A DNA stretch of 39,334 nt from Oscillospiraceae bacterium (GTDB taxonomy: Bacteria > Bacillota > Clostridia > Oscillospirales > Oscillospiraceae). The position numbers and the translations under genes are program-made. The notes below the pieces were generated by a model, which had not been told where the DNA came from, did no database searches, and was given only the letters and a program-made list of their open reading frames with translations. Of the stretch, positions 6,609 through 15,134 are shown piece by piece (position 1 is the first letter of the stretch; the number at the start of each line of letters is the position of its first letter). The stretch spans positions 1 through 39,334 of the forward strand of contig WRJA01000012.1 in assembly GCA_009782435.1 (NCBI GenBank), given 5' to 3'.

Positions 6609-8351
6609 ATGAGATCAACTTTCTTCGGGCTCGAAATAGGAAGGACCGGCCTCAATGTGAGCCAAAAGGGCCTCGACGTCACGGGCCATAACATAGCAAA
6701 CGTCGATACGATCGGATACACGAGACAGCGCCTCATAACGACCGCGTATGATCCCTACGCCTATACCATGAGATTTCGCATGGCCGACGTGGGCGCGGTG
6801 GGCGGGGGCGCCCACGTTAAGATATTGGATCAAATAAGATCCTCTTTCCTCGACCGTCAGTACCGCACGCAGCAGACGGCATATTCCTATTGGGCGACCC
6901 GTGTTAACGGGCTGACTTATACGCAAAATATATTCGAAGGCAAGGAATCGATCCCTCTCGGCAACCAGATAATCGACCTCTTCAGCTCTTTTAATCTGCT
7001 CGCCACGGAAGCTGACGACGCCTTTCAGCGCGCCACCGTGCGTAACGCGTCCATAGCCCTGTGCGACGGCTTCCACCAACTTTACGAGCAGCTCTCCGAG
7101 CAGCAGCAGGAGCAAAATCTCTCGGTCTACGCGAATGTCATGAGAATAAACTCAATTGCCGAGAATATCACCGAGTTGAATAAAGCCATATACAGATATG
7201 AATACATGGGCGGACAGCCGGCAAACGATCTGCGCGATAAACGAAATCTCTTGCTCGACGAGCTTTCCTCGCTTGTCAACATCCAATACGGCTACCATGA
7301 AGATCCGGACGACACTTTAAACCTCGGCAAACTCTGGATCAAGATCGACGGAGAATATCTTGTAGATTACAAAAATTTCAACCAATTGGAATGCGTGGAA
7401 GTCGCCGGAGGCGGAGTGCTCACCGACAACGACCGCTATGATATTTATTGGATGGATCCCGATCCCGCCATTCCTTATCACAATCCCAATCAAGGCATAC
7501 CAATGACCGGAACAGGCTCCGGCGGAGTTTACAACAACGGCGGCAGTTCTTTGGACGCCTTGGCCTTAGGCGGCGAACTGATGTCTCACATGGTACTGCG
7601 CGACAGCGTCGAATATTCGCCCGACAATCCGGCGGGCATACCGTATTTCATCAAACTGCTCAACGATTTGGCAAAAGCGCTGGTGCAATCGGTCAATGAG
7701 ATACACAGAGAAGGATGGACCCAAGAGGTCGACGACGGCATGGGCGGCAAGATATCGCTCACCGGCGTCAACTTCTTTGAATTTATGACTTTTAACCCGG
7801 ACGGAACTGTGGATAATTACGATAACTTGATATACTCCTCTTACTCCTCCGCGGTCCCCGACAATCTCGATATGGTAACCGCTAAAAACATCTCCATCAA
7901 TTCCGATATTTTCTCCGATCCCATCAGGGGCCTCGCTTACATAGCCGCTTCCACAAAACAGATAATACTGACCGCCCCCGACTATCCGACCCAGGGAGAC
8001 GACTATCTGCAGGAGGGAAACCAAATCAACGCACAAAGGCTGTATGAGCTGATAAACCGGCGCGACATCCCCATAGCCGGAGGGGAAAGCAGCTTATTCG
8101 GCTTTTTTGAAAGCATCATATTCGAGCTCGCATCCATTAAGAAACAGAGCGATGACTACGAATCCCTCCACAGAGTGAACCTTTTGGGAGTGGACACGCA
8201 AAGGGAATCGCTTTCCGGCGTGTCGCTTGACGAGGAAATGACAAACATGATCAGATATTCGCATGCGTATAACGGCGCGGCGCGTATCATAACCGCAATG
8301 GACGAGGCCTTGGACGTACTTATCAACAGAATGGGCCGCGTAGGTCTCTGA
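6609..8351 (+). CDS. flgK: Flagellar hook-associated protein 1 FlgK
   Basis: FlgK is the first hook-filament junction protein, assembled on the hook before FlgL. The N-terminal bacterial rod/hook signature is clear: LEIGRTGLNVSQKGLDVTGH and then NIANVDTIGYTRQR. The C-terminus has the matching FlgK terminal helix (SLDEEMTNMIRYSHAYNGAA, then VLINRMG). At 580 residues the length is ordinary for the family. I start at ATG 6609, preceded by CGGGAGTG; a longer open frame from 6558 adds a stretch with no family similarity. It is followed by flgL after 71 bases. Confidence 0.95.
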   Translation: MRSTFFGLEIGRTGLNVSQKGLDVTGHNIANVDTIGYTRQRLITTAYDPYAYTMRFRMADVGAVGGGAHVKILDQIRSSFLDRQYRTQQTAYSYWATRVNGLTYTQNIFEGKESIPLGNQIIDLFSSFNLLATEADDAFQRATVRNASIALCDGFHQLYEQLSEQQQEQNLSVYANVMRINSIAENITELNKAIYRYEYMGGQPANDLRDKRNLLLDELSSLVNIQYGYHEDPDDTLNLGKLWIKIDGEYLVDYKNFNQLECVEVAGGGVLTDNDRYDIYWMDPDPAIPYHNPNQGIPMTGTGSGGVYNNGGSSLDALALGGELMSHMVLRDSVEYSPDNPAGIPYFIKLLNDLAKALVQSVNEIHREGWTQEVDDGMGGKISLTGVNFFEFMTFNPDGTVDNYDNLIYSSYSSAVPDNLDMVTAKNISINSDIFSDPIRGLAYIAASTKQIILTAPDYPTQGDDYLQEGNQINAQRLYELINRRDIPIAGGESSLFGFFESIIFELASIKKQSDDYESLHRVNLLGVDTQRESLSGVSLDEEMTNMIRYSHAYNGAARIITAMDEALDVLINRMGRVGL

Positions 8352-8422
8352 GCCTGACCCCGGCCGGCGCAAAAAACCGTGCCGTCCCGTAATAAATAAC
8401 TTTAAGAAACGGCGGAGCGATT

Positions 8423-9826
8423 ATGAGAATAACAAATTCCATGCTGGTCAGCAATTTTATGAACGATTTGTATACAAATATGACAAAGCTCTCGAAGCTG
8501 CAGTCTCAAATGGCTTCCGGCAAAAAATACGCGCACATAAGCGACGATCCCATAGCCGTTATTTTCAGTCAGCAGGCGCGCTATAAGCTGGCTCAGCTCG
8601 GACATTACCGGATGAATGTCAACAGAGCCGAGGAATGGCTTACAGAAGCCGAAGTCGGCTGTATGGAGATCAATAAGATGGTCGTGGCCGCGTATGAGGC
8701 ATGCATAGACGCGAGGACCACCGTTAAGACCAACGCGGACAGATCAAATATCGCAAAATATGTAGGCCAGCTTCGCGACCATATATTGCAGTCGCTGAAC
8801 ATGACTTACGGCGATAAATACGTTTTCGCGGGATACAACACCACGGGATATTCCGAAGGCGGAAAAGTGACCGCCCCCTTTACGGTAGACGGCGACGGTA
8901 ATTTGTGCTATAACGGACTCAATTTGAACGATCCTGAGTTTTTGCGTATTTTTAACAACCCCGATGCGAATCCTCCCGCAGGTCTTACACCCGCCGAAGA
9001 GGATGCTTGGAACACGGCGAAAGATCTTTTTAACAGTTTGCGCAACGACGTTATGGCATTTGACCTCGCTATAGGCACCTCGATGCCCGTTTCAGTGAAC
9101 GGGATAGAATTGGTTTTTTACGGCGGCAGCGGCTCGGTCAACGTTCCGATCAAGGATGAATTCGGCAACCCGGTATTTGAACTGATTTCCGTGCCGGTCA
9201 TGGAAGTCGTCTATGAAGACGTGACTGTTCCGATATTGGACAAGGACGGCTTTCCGATCTTGGACATATCGGGCAATCCGCAGTATGAAACTGTTCGAGT
9301 ACCGGTATTGGACGCGAAAGGCGATCCCGTCATGCAGCAGGCCACAGACGCTCTCGGCGATCCGATTTTCAGGGACGCGCTCCAAGTACAAACCAAAACT
9401 GTTGAATACAACAATATCTATAACCTTGTCGACGCATTTTATCAGGTCATCAATACAGACTTTGTAAGAGATGATTTTCCCGCGGGCGATATGTATGATG
9501 AAGCTTTCAACCGTATGATGATCGAAATGTTCGGCGAAGACGGCGACGGATATTTGAGTACATTTATCGGCGAACTCCAAGACGCCCAACAACACACGCT
9601 CGCTTGGACGGCCGACATCGGCGGCAGGAGCAACCGCATAGAAATTCTTCAAAACCGTTACGACGCGGATTATGTCAATTATACTCAGATGCTCTCAGAC
9701 GCAGAGGACATAGATTTAGCTGAAATCGTCATGCATTATAAAATGGCTGAGTCGGTGTACAGAGCCGCACTCGCTTCGGGCGCATCCATAATACAGCCGA
9801 CCCTCATGGACTTTTTAAGAAGATAA
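8423..9826 (+). CDS. flgL: Flagellar hook-associated protein 3 FlgL, with a repeat insertion
   Basis: FlgL is the second hook-filament junction protein and is related to flagellin. The flagellin-like N-terminus is intact (MRITNSMLVSNFMNDLYTN, then LQSQMASGKKYAHISDDP), as is the C-terminal helix (near 415-467). Length (467 aa) is well above the roughly 300 residues common in Firmicutes. The excess includes residues 241-323, a series of short repeats on the theme V-P-I/V-x-D-x-x-G-x-P (VPIKDEFGNPVFE, VPILDKDGFPILD, VPVLDAKGDPVMQ, ATDALGDPIFRD). This should be a surface-exposed D2/D3-type domain replaced or enlarged by beta-hairpin repeats. GGAG lies just upstream of the ATG. Confidence 0.93.
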   Translation: MRITNSMLVSNFMNDLYTNMTKLSKLQSQMASGKKYAHISDDPIAVIFSQQARYKLAQLGHYRMNVNRAEEWLTEAEVGCMEINKMVVAAYEACIDARTTVKTNADRSNIAKYVGQLRDHILQSLNMTYGDKYVFAGYNTTGYSEGGKVTAPFTVDGDGNLCYNGLNLNDPEFLRIFNNPDANPPAGLTPAEEDAWNTAKDLFNSLRNDVMAFDLAIGTSMPVSVNGIELVFYGGSGSVNVPIKDEFGNPVFELISVPVMEVVYEDVTVPILDKDGFPILDISGNPQYETVRVPVLDAKGDPVMQQATDALGDPIFRDALQVQTKTVEYNNIYNLVDAFYQVINTDFVRDDFPAGDMYDEAFNRMMIEMFGEDGDGYLSTFIGELQDAQQHTLAWTADIGGRSNRIEILQNRYDADYVNYTQMLSDAEDIDLAEIVMHYKMAESVYRAALASGASIIQPTLMDFLRR

Positions 9827-9891
9827 TATATAACATAGATATATATTATAAATACTAACCTTAAGAACGCTTTTACAGGTGGTGAATTATA

Positions 9892-10500
9892 ATGGCAGGG
9901 ATGCCGAATATTATAATCGACCAACAGTATTCGTCGCTCGGGATCGAAATCACTCAGGCTCAAATGAGAATAACCACGCCCAAACCGCAGATGCAGGTTA
10001 TAAATGAGCCTCCGGAGATGACCGTTAAGACGCATACTCCGAAATTCAAGCTCAACTGGAAGAAGGTCCGGTCCGAGTCGGGAATGAAGCCGCCGCTTGA
10101 TCTTGCGAGATCTATCGGAAGCACCGGAATGCAAAAAGCCGACGACGGCACAAAGCAAACGGTACAGGACGGCGACTTCCTGAAAAAAACGGAGATCGGA
10201 GGAAATCGGATCGCCCAACTGTCGCGCCGGAAAACGATAGAAACCGCACAAAAGGAAATCAACATTGGTCTGATGCCGAAAACAAGCCCTGAAGTGGAGT
10301 GGGAACCGGGATTTGTTGACGTCGTATGGTCGAGAGGGAATTTTAAAATCGAGTGGAGCGGCGAGTATATGCCAAACATCATCGTTGATCCGATGTTTTC
10401 CATTGAAATATATTTAAGAGAAAAACCTTACATCAAAATCACGGTCGAAGACGGGCTCAGCCCTTACGATTCCGGCGTGATCGTCGACAAACGGCTCTGA
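9892..10500 (+). CDS. DUF6470 family protein (YviE-like) of the flagellar cluster
   Basis: The 202-residue protein matches the YviE/DUF6470 type found between flgL and fliW in Bacillus and Clostridia; the function is unknown. The first half has alternating polar/Pro segments (ITTPKPQMQVINEPPEMTVK) typical of the family. The end (PNIIVDPMFSIEIYLREKPYIKITVEDG) is beta-rich. It has no signal peptide or membrane segment. A very strong AGGTGGTGA lies just before the ATG. The neighbours, flgL 65 bases upstream and fliW 34 bases downstream, are the conserved context that supports the call. Confidence 0.8.
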   Translation: MAGMPNIIIDQQYSSLGIEITQAQMRITTPKPQMQVINEPPEMTVKTHTPKFKLNWKKVRSESGMKPPLDLARSIGSTGMQKADDGTKQTVQDGDFLKKTEIGGNRIAQLSRRKTIETAQKEINIGLMPKTSPEVEWEPGFVDVVWSRGNFKIEWSGEYMPNIIVDPMFSIEIYLREKPYIKITVEDGLSPYDSGVIVDKRL

Positions 10501-10534
10501 ACACCGAAAAACCGATCCGCATAAGGAGAGAAAT

Positions 10535-11014
10535 ATGGAGATATCCACTTTACGTTTCGGCGATATTGAAGTTGATGAAAACAAGCTGATATATTTCAGA
10601 GACGGTTTGCCCGGGCTTGAAGAATACAAACATTTTGCCATATTGCAGTTCAGTGAGAGCTATCCCGTAAACTGGATACAATCGATCGATGACGGAGCTG
10701 TCTGCCTGCCCGTTATCGATTCTTTTTTGGCTGTTCCCGAATATACATTCCACATAAGCGACGAAGACGTGACCGAACTTGAAGTCAACAGCCCCGAAGA
10801 CCTATATGTGCTGAGCGTCGTTGTGATACCGGAGGAACTCGAAGGGATGACGATGAATCAGGCGGCGCCGATCATTATCAACACGGAAACCGGTCAGGCA
10901 AAACAAATCATACTGAACGGCGGTGAATACAACGTTCGTTATCCTGTTTTCAAGGAGATATGCAGGCTGATCAAGGAGGGTGAAGCAGATGCTGGTTCTG
11001 TCAAGGAAGCTTAA
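10535..11014 (+). CDS. fliW: Flagellar assembly factor FliW
   Basis: FliW binds flagellin and, when free, binds CsrA and relieves its repression of flagellin translation, coupling flagellin level to its synthesis. The 159-residue sequence has the family hallmarks [30 protein letters not shown] at the start, taken in pieces, and the [21 protein letters not shown] block in the middle. The ribosome site AAGGAGAG is well placed before ATG 10535. The 3' end overlaps the start of csrA by 26 bases, suggesting translational coupling of the two partners. Confidence 0.96.
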   Translation: MEISTLRFGDIEVDENKLIYFRDGLPGLEEYKHFAILQFSESYPVNWIQSIDDGAVCLPVIDSFLAVPEYTFHISDEDVTELEVNSPEDLYVLSVVVIPEELEGMTMNQAAPIIINTETGQAKQIILNGGEYNVRYPVFKEICRLIKEGEADAGSVKEA

Positions 11015-11243
11015 TGAAACTATCTTGATCGGCGATGATATCAGGGTAACTCTTTTGGGTATCGACGGGGATAAGATAAAAATAGGCATCGACGCGCCTC
11101 GGGCGATGAAAATTTTCCGTGAGGAATTGGTTGAAGCCACCAAAAATACAAATCTGCAAGCCCTTAAGGCTCCGATGGTCACTTTCGGAGCAATGCAAAA
11201 AAAATCGGAACCGGATAATAACGAAATCCCGGATACCCAATAA
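10989..11243 (+). CDS. csrA: Carbon storage regulator CsrA (translational repressor)
   Basis: CsrA is an RNA-binding dimer that occludes GGA-containing ribosome sites. The protein begins [18 protein letters not shown], the diagnostic N-terminal strand, and continues through [18 protein letters not shown], so the RNA-binding residues are present. It is 84 residues, with a C-terminal tail (about 60-84) slightly longer than in the smallest homologues, as is common in Firmicutes. The start at 10989 is set by AAGGAGGG (10973-10980), which lies inside fliW coding sequence. It is the last gene before a strong terminator. Confidence 0.97.
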   Translation: MLVLSRKLNETILIGDDIRVTLLGIDGDKIKIGIDAPRAMKIFREELVEATKNTNLQALKAPMVTFGAMQKKSEPDNNEIPDTQ

Positions 11244-11256
11244 CATCATAAAAAAC

Positions 11257-11298
11257 AAAAGAGCGGCAGATTCGGATTTTTGCCGCTCTTTTGCTTTT
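11257..11298. terminator. Strong bidirectional rho-independent terminator after csrA
   Basis: The 12-base arms AAAAGAGCGGCA (11257-11268) and TGCCGCTCTTTT (11281-11292) enclose a 12-base loop. T-rich sequence follows on the plus strand and also on the minus strand (before 11257). It can end both the flagellar transcript and the leftward divIC-S1 transcript, whose last gene stops at 11332. Confidence 0.9.
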
Positions 11299-11331
11299 TA
11301 TGCCGCCGCTGCGGGCGGCTTATGTTTAAAA

Positions 11332-11754
11332 CTATGATCTTCGGCGGCGCGACCCGTTTTTTTTGTCGGCATAGAGCCTGTTTCCCGATATTTTACTGTC
11401 CGACTCCTGCATAAACTGCTTCAGCTTATCTTCAAAGCTTGCGTCAACAGCATGCTCGGGATTCTTTTTGGCAGACCGGAAATTATTCTTGGGCGCGGCG
11501 GGCAGACTCTCACGAGGTCTGTCCTCGGCTTTTTTGATGGAGAGATTCATTTTCCCGTTATCACCCATGCTCAGAATCCTAACCTTGACAGTTTGCCCCT
11601 CGCATAAGTGTTCACGCACGTCATTAACAAATGTATCGGCAATTTCCGAAATATGTACGAGACCGCTCTTCCCTTCGGGAAGAGTCACAAAAGCGCCGAA
11701 TTTGGTGATCCCCGCGATTTTGCCCTCAATAACCGACCCGATCTCAAGTTGCAT
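11332..11754 (-). CDS. S1 domain RNA-binding protein (YabR/YugI-like)
   Basis: Residues 1-72 are a single S1 (OB-fold) domain: LEIGSVIEGKIAGITKFGAFV, then GLVHISEIADTFV and GQTVKVRILSMG, ending KMNLSIKKA. The rest (73-140) is a basic, disordered tail ending in RRRR, presumably for RNA or ribosome binding. In Bacillus the S1 protein YabR follows divIC, and the same order holds here (divIC then S1, 60 bases apart). The exact role is unsettled in this family; ribosome association is likely. Confidence 0.87.
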   Translation of the reverse strand: MQLEIGSVIEGKIAGITKFGAFVTLPEGKSGLVHISEIADTFVNDVREHLCEGQTVKVRILSMGDNGKMNLSIKKAEDRPRESLPAAPKNNFRSAKKNPEHAVDASFEDKLKQFMQESDSKISGNRLYADKKNGSRRRRS

Positions 11755-11814
11755 ACAGATTATTTTTCTCCCCCGGTAAATCGGAATGTGTCACGCCGGT
11801 AAAACCGTCAAACA

Positions 11815-12093
11815 TCAATTACCTATATCATAGAATACTTTTTCGCCCGGCTTCACCAATCCCAGTTTGTTTCGCGCCGTATCCTCTTTGGCCTTTGGGT
11901 CTTCGCTGTGTTCCACGTCATATTTTAATTCGGCGTTCGCCCGGGCCAGATCGGCCGCTTGCGTTTCAAGCCGGTCCCTTGTGTCTTCGGCGTCCGCTAC
12001 CCGAGCTTTCAGCGCGATCAAACTGATCCCCATATATCCGATAAGCGCTGAAATAAGTATTTTCGTAATAATACCCGCCCGCTTATATTTCAT
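11815..12093 (-). CDS. Septum formation initiator DivIC/FtsB family protein
   Basis: A 92-residue bitopic membrane protein: a short basic cytoplasmic N-terminus (MKYKRAG), one membrane helix (about 8-27, IITKILISALIGYMGISLIAL), then an external coiled coil (about 30-62) and the family C-terminus EDTARNKLGLVKPGEKVFYDI. DivIC/FtsB links FtsL and DivIB/FtsQ in the divisome. I use ATG 12093 with GGGAGGG nine bases upstream; the open frame reaches 12144 but adds a polar segment without a ribosome site. A weak sigma-A-like promoter (TTTCAA, 17 bases, TACAAT on the minus strand) lies about 90 bases upstream. Confidence 0.88.
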   Translation of the reverse strand: MKYKRAGIITKILISALIGYMGISLIALKARVADAEDTRDRLETQAADLARANAELKYDVEHSEDPKAKEDTARNKLGLVKPGEKVFYDIGN

Positions 12094-12258
12094 TGCCGTC
12101 TTCCCTCCCGCCTTACGCTCATATTCTGTCCGGGACATACACATCCGGCAGTTTTCCGTTTGATATTATTGTAAACCGGTTTTGTTAATATTGAAAGGAT
12201 TTTTTAGCTGTTTATTGTTTTTTTTACCGGATACAGGAAGGTGCAGTATCTGACCGGC

Positions 12259-13515
12259 TCAAAAAAGTCTTTTTCCGCGGACATATTTTGCGCGTACATC
12301 GGCGCCGGATGACGAACAGATGAATTTTTCAAAACGCTCAATCAACGTTGCGTCGCCCGGAGGCAGACCGTCGACCGCCGCAACAGCGTCAAATTCAAAA
12401 CCGGCTTCTATAGCTCCGACCTTTCCGAAAAACGCGCCTCCGCCGCGCGTGCCCATATAAAATGCTTCATTCATACTGAGGGGCCGCGCGTTTTTGTCTT
12501 CCGCCGCTCTGAGTTCGGACGCCGATATCGCCTCCCTGATGACGTCGGCCATATCAAGGGTGTGCCCTCCCGAGATGTCGGACCCGAGCCCGATATTCAT
12601 CCCTTCGGCGAGGTATTCGCATACCGGCGCGACCCCGCTTTGCAGATTGCTGTTTGACGTCGGACAATGCGCGATAAAAGCCCCGCTTCGTTTGATCAGT
12701 TCCCGGTCGCCCTGTGTTAAATATACGCAATGAGCCATTACCGAGCCGGGTCCCAAAAGTCCGGATCTGTCATAAATCTCACCGTAGCATTTTGCTTCGG
12801 GGTGCAAATCGCCGACCCACGCGACCTCGTCTCGGGTTTCCGAAAGATGGCTCTGCACGGGAAGCTTATACAAATCCGCTGTTTTTCCCAGCCCTTCAAG
12901 CAACTCTCGCGAACAGGAAGGCACAAACCGCGGGGTGATGACAGGTGATACGTTTTGAAAACGGCCGTTTTGTGCGGCAAGCCACTCTTCAGTGTCGCGC
13001 AGCGAGGCGGCTGCGTCTTCTTCCCTAATAAAACCGGGACAGTTCCTGTCCATATTCACCTTGCCCGCCAAACACCTAAGGCCGGTCTTCTCCATAATGT
13101 CCGCAAGCAGCAGCGTTGCCGGTACGTGAACGGTGGCGAGTATACAGACGCGGGTCGTAAATCCGCTTCTCAATTCTTTCGCAAAACATTCGTAAACGCT
13201 CGACGCATATTCTTCCGACGCGAAAGCGGCTTCCTCGGGAAAAGTATATTTTTCGAGCCAATCCAAGAGCCGGCTCCCCATACCGAGCCCCAAATTGCGA
13301 TACTGCGCGGCATGAGTGTGCAAATCGACATAACCGGGTATGATGAGCATATCTCCGAAATCATCTACCCTTATTCCGGCGTACTTTGCCGGAAGTTCCG
13401 GGAACACGCCGGAACATATCCCGTTTTCGCATACGGCATAATGTTTCGGAAGCATTTCCGTGCGATTCGGCGAAAGGGAAAAAACGATATTTCCGAAAAC
13501 CGCAAACCCGTTCAT
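12259..13515 (-). CDS. guaD: Guanine deaminase
   Basis: The enzyme hydrolyses guanine to xanthine and ammonia, feeding purine salvage or degradation. It is an amidohydrolase: metal ligands HTH in PGYVDLHTHAAQ (residues 66-68 from the chosen start), then SHLSE, AHCVYLT and GSDISGGHTLDM. The segment LLDWLEKYTFPEEAAF and the PRFVPSC motif are characteristic of guanine deaminase rather than other family members. The open frame begins at a GTG at 13578, but the promoter described below would start the RNA at about that base. ATG 13515 (418 aa) fits the family N-terminus (FAVFGNIVFS) and is preferred, although its ribosome site (AAAGGA) is distant. It stands alone, diverging from hemZ. Confidence 0.9.
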   Translation of the reverse strand: MNGFAVFGNIVFSLSPNRTEMLPKHYAVCENGICSGVFPELPAKYAGIRVDDFGDMLIIPGYVDLHTHAAQYRNLGLGMGSRLLDWLEKYTFPEEAAFASEEYASSVYECFAKELRSGFTTRVCILATVHVPATLLLADIMEKTGLRCLAGKVNMDRNCPGFIREEDAAASLRDTEEWLAAQNGRFQNVSPVITPRFVPSCSRELLEGLGKTADLYKLPVQSHLSETRDEVAWVGDLHPEAKCYGEIYDRSGLLGPGSVMAHCVYLTQGDRELIKRSGAFIAHCPTSNSNLQSGVAPVCEYLAEGMNIGLGSDISGGHTLDMADVIREAISASELRAAEDKNARPLSMNEAFYMGTRGGGAFFGKVGAIEAGFEFDAVAAVDGLPPGDATLIERFEKFICSSSGADVRAKYVRGKRLF

Positions 13516-13582
13516 GGCAAAACCGCGATCCTTTCCGTCCGCACGCCCCGAAGCGTCGAGCGGGCGGCGCGTATACACAGTG

Positions 13583-13611
13583 ATTTTAACACATAATAAA
13601 GGTCATATCAA
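13583..13611 (-). promoter_or_regulatory. Sigma-A promoter of guaD
   Basis: On the minus strand, TTGATA (13611-13606), 17 bases, TAAAAT (13588-13583). Spacing is ideal and each box has one mismatch to consensus. Transcription should begin near 13576, which rules out the GTG at 13578 as start codon. Confidence 0.75.
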
Positions 13612-13620
13612 CCGGAAACC

Positions 13621-13649
13621 TTGACTGCCGTTCGTTTTGCGTGTATATT
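13621..13649 (+). promoter_or_regulatory. Sigma-A promoter of hemZ operon
   Basis: TTGACT (13621-13626), 17 bases, TATATT (13644-13649). It is back-to-back with the guaD promoter, with nine bases between the two -35 boxes. The first base of RNA should fall about 13655-13657, only a few bases before the hemZ ATG at 13659. Confidence 0.75.
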
Positions 13650-13658
13650 TCCTTTGAG

Positions 13659-15134
13659 ATGAAAATATATTTGCACGGTCATAACTACAAATACGAATGC
13701 GAACAGATACTGCTTTCGTTTTTTCCCGACCGGCGGCCGGAATACAGCGTCGGGACTCCTTCCGGAGAACGCTGTGAGATCAGCTTAAAAAGAGAAACGG
13801 ATAAAGCCTCGGCTGTATGCCGTTTATATACGGAGCGCGGATACTTTTTCGGCCGGGCTTTCGCGTCGCAAAATAAAGCCGGCGGCCCCGCGGAAAAGGA
13901 AAGGCTCTTGAGGCGCATCGTTAAGCTCGCGTTTTACCGGGCGGCGCTGCGGGCAACGGGCGAAACACCCGTATGGGGTTCGATCACCGGAATACGCCCG
14001 GCGAAATTGATGGAACCTCTGCTTGATTCAGGTCTGTCGGACCGCGCCGCCATGTCGCTTTTTTGCCGACGTTTTGACGTCTCCCCCGAACGCGCGCGCC
14101 TTTGCCTGTCTGCCGCCAAAAAGGGCATATCCGTCAGATCGACCCTCGGCGCACGCGATGTCTGTCTCTACATAGGCATACCTTTTTGCCCGACGCGCTG
14201 CGATTACTGCAGCTTCGTAAGCCGCACGACGGAAAAAGACGCTTTTCTGATACAGCCGTTCTGCGACGTCTTGAAAAGAGAAGCTGACGCTTTGGCAAAA
14301 ATCACATCAAGTCTCGGATTTAAAATAATCTCGGTATATATCGGAGGAGGAACGCCTACATCGCTGCCTTGCGACCTCTTGGACTCGCTTTGCTCGCATC
14401 TTGAATCCGTTTTTGATTTCTCCGGGCTGCGTGAATATACGCTCGAAGCCGGAAGACCGGATACGATAAGTCCCGAAAAACTGAGTATTCTGAAAAAACG
14501 AAATATAACAAGAATAAGCGTCAATCCCCAGACGATGCGCTCTGACGTCCTTTTTGCCATAGGCCGCAGGCACACGCCCGAAGATGTTGCCCGGGCCGTA
14601 TTCGCGGCGCGCGATATCGGCGGCTTCACGATTAACACGGACCTCATCGCCGGATTGCCGACCGATACCGTCAGCGGTTTTTCAGACACTGTGGATCTGG
14701 TTTTGGCACTGGAGCCGGAAAATATAACGGTCCACACCCTCTGCCTGAAAAAAGGCTCGCGCATTTCACTCGAAAAAACAAAGCTCCCCTCCGCGGAAGA
14801 TACCGGAGAAATGCTGCGCCTTGCCGCGGAAAAGCTTACGATCCGTGAATACCGTCCGTATTATCTGTACAGGCAGAAATTTATGTCCGGCGGTTTCGAA
14901 AACGTTGGCTGGAGCAAAAACGGCTGTGAAAATCTTTATAATGTGTGTATAATGGACGAGCTGACAACAATATTGGCGCTGGGCGCCGGAGCTTCCGCAA
15001 AACTCGTTTCGAAATCGGGACGTATTGAGCGAGTATTCTCTCCGAAGTATCCCCTCGAATACATTAACGGAGCGGAAAAAATAATAAGCAACAAAAAACG
15101 AATTGAGGAGTTTGACTATGGCATACTATCTTGA
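13659..15134 (+). CDS. hemZ: Oxygen-independent coproporphyrinogen III oxidase-like radical SAM protein HemZ
   Basis: HemZ-type enzymes are radical SAM proteins of the HemN/HemW clade; they are annotated as coproporphyrinogen dehydrogenases but the reaction is not proven for all members. The radical SAM cluster motif CPTRCDYC (C-x3-C-x2-C) lies in GIPFCPTRCDYCSF, followed by VYIGGGTPTSL and a TIM-barrel core with INTDLIAGLPTDT. The N-terminal 170 residues are the HemZ-specific extension with GSITGIRPAKL. Length (491 aa) is normal for HemZ. No ribosome site precedes the ATG, consistent with the near-leaderless RNA expected from the promoter. The 3' end overlaps the next gene by 17 bases. No other haem genes are present. 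Confidence 0.88.
   Translation: MKIYLHGHNYKYECEQILLSFFPDRRPEYSVGTPSGERCEISLKRETDKASAVCRLYTERGYFFGRAFASQNKAGGPAEKERLLRRIVKLAFYRAALRATGETPVWGSITGIRPAKLMEPLLDSGLSDRAAMSLFCRRFDVSPERARLCLSAAKKGISVRSTLGARDVCLYIGIPFCPTRCDYCSFVSRTTEKDAFLIQPFCDVLKREADALAKITSSLGFKIISVYIGGGTPTSLPCDLLDSLCSHLESVFDFSGLREYTLEAGRPDTISPEKLSILKKRNITRISVNPQTMRSDVLFAIGRRHTPEDVARAVFAARDIGGFTINTDLIAGLPTDTVSGFSDTVDLVLALEPENITVHTLCLKKGSRISLEKTKLPSAEDTGEMLRLAAEKLTIREYRPYYLYRQKFMSGGFENVGWSKNGCENLYNVCIMDELTTILALGAGASAKLVSKSGRIERVFSPKYPLEYINGAEKIISNKKRIEEFDYGILS

Noticed and set aside
12180-12258. Stem near GATAC/GTATC downstream of guaD as a terminator
   Set aside because: The stem is imperfect and, on the guaD strand, is followed by A-rich rather than T-rich sequence.
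13516-13578. GTG 13578 as the guaD start
   Set aside because: The sigma-A promoter would start the RNA at about this base, no ribosome site precedes it, and the family N-terminus aligns with ATG 13515.
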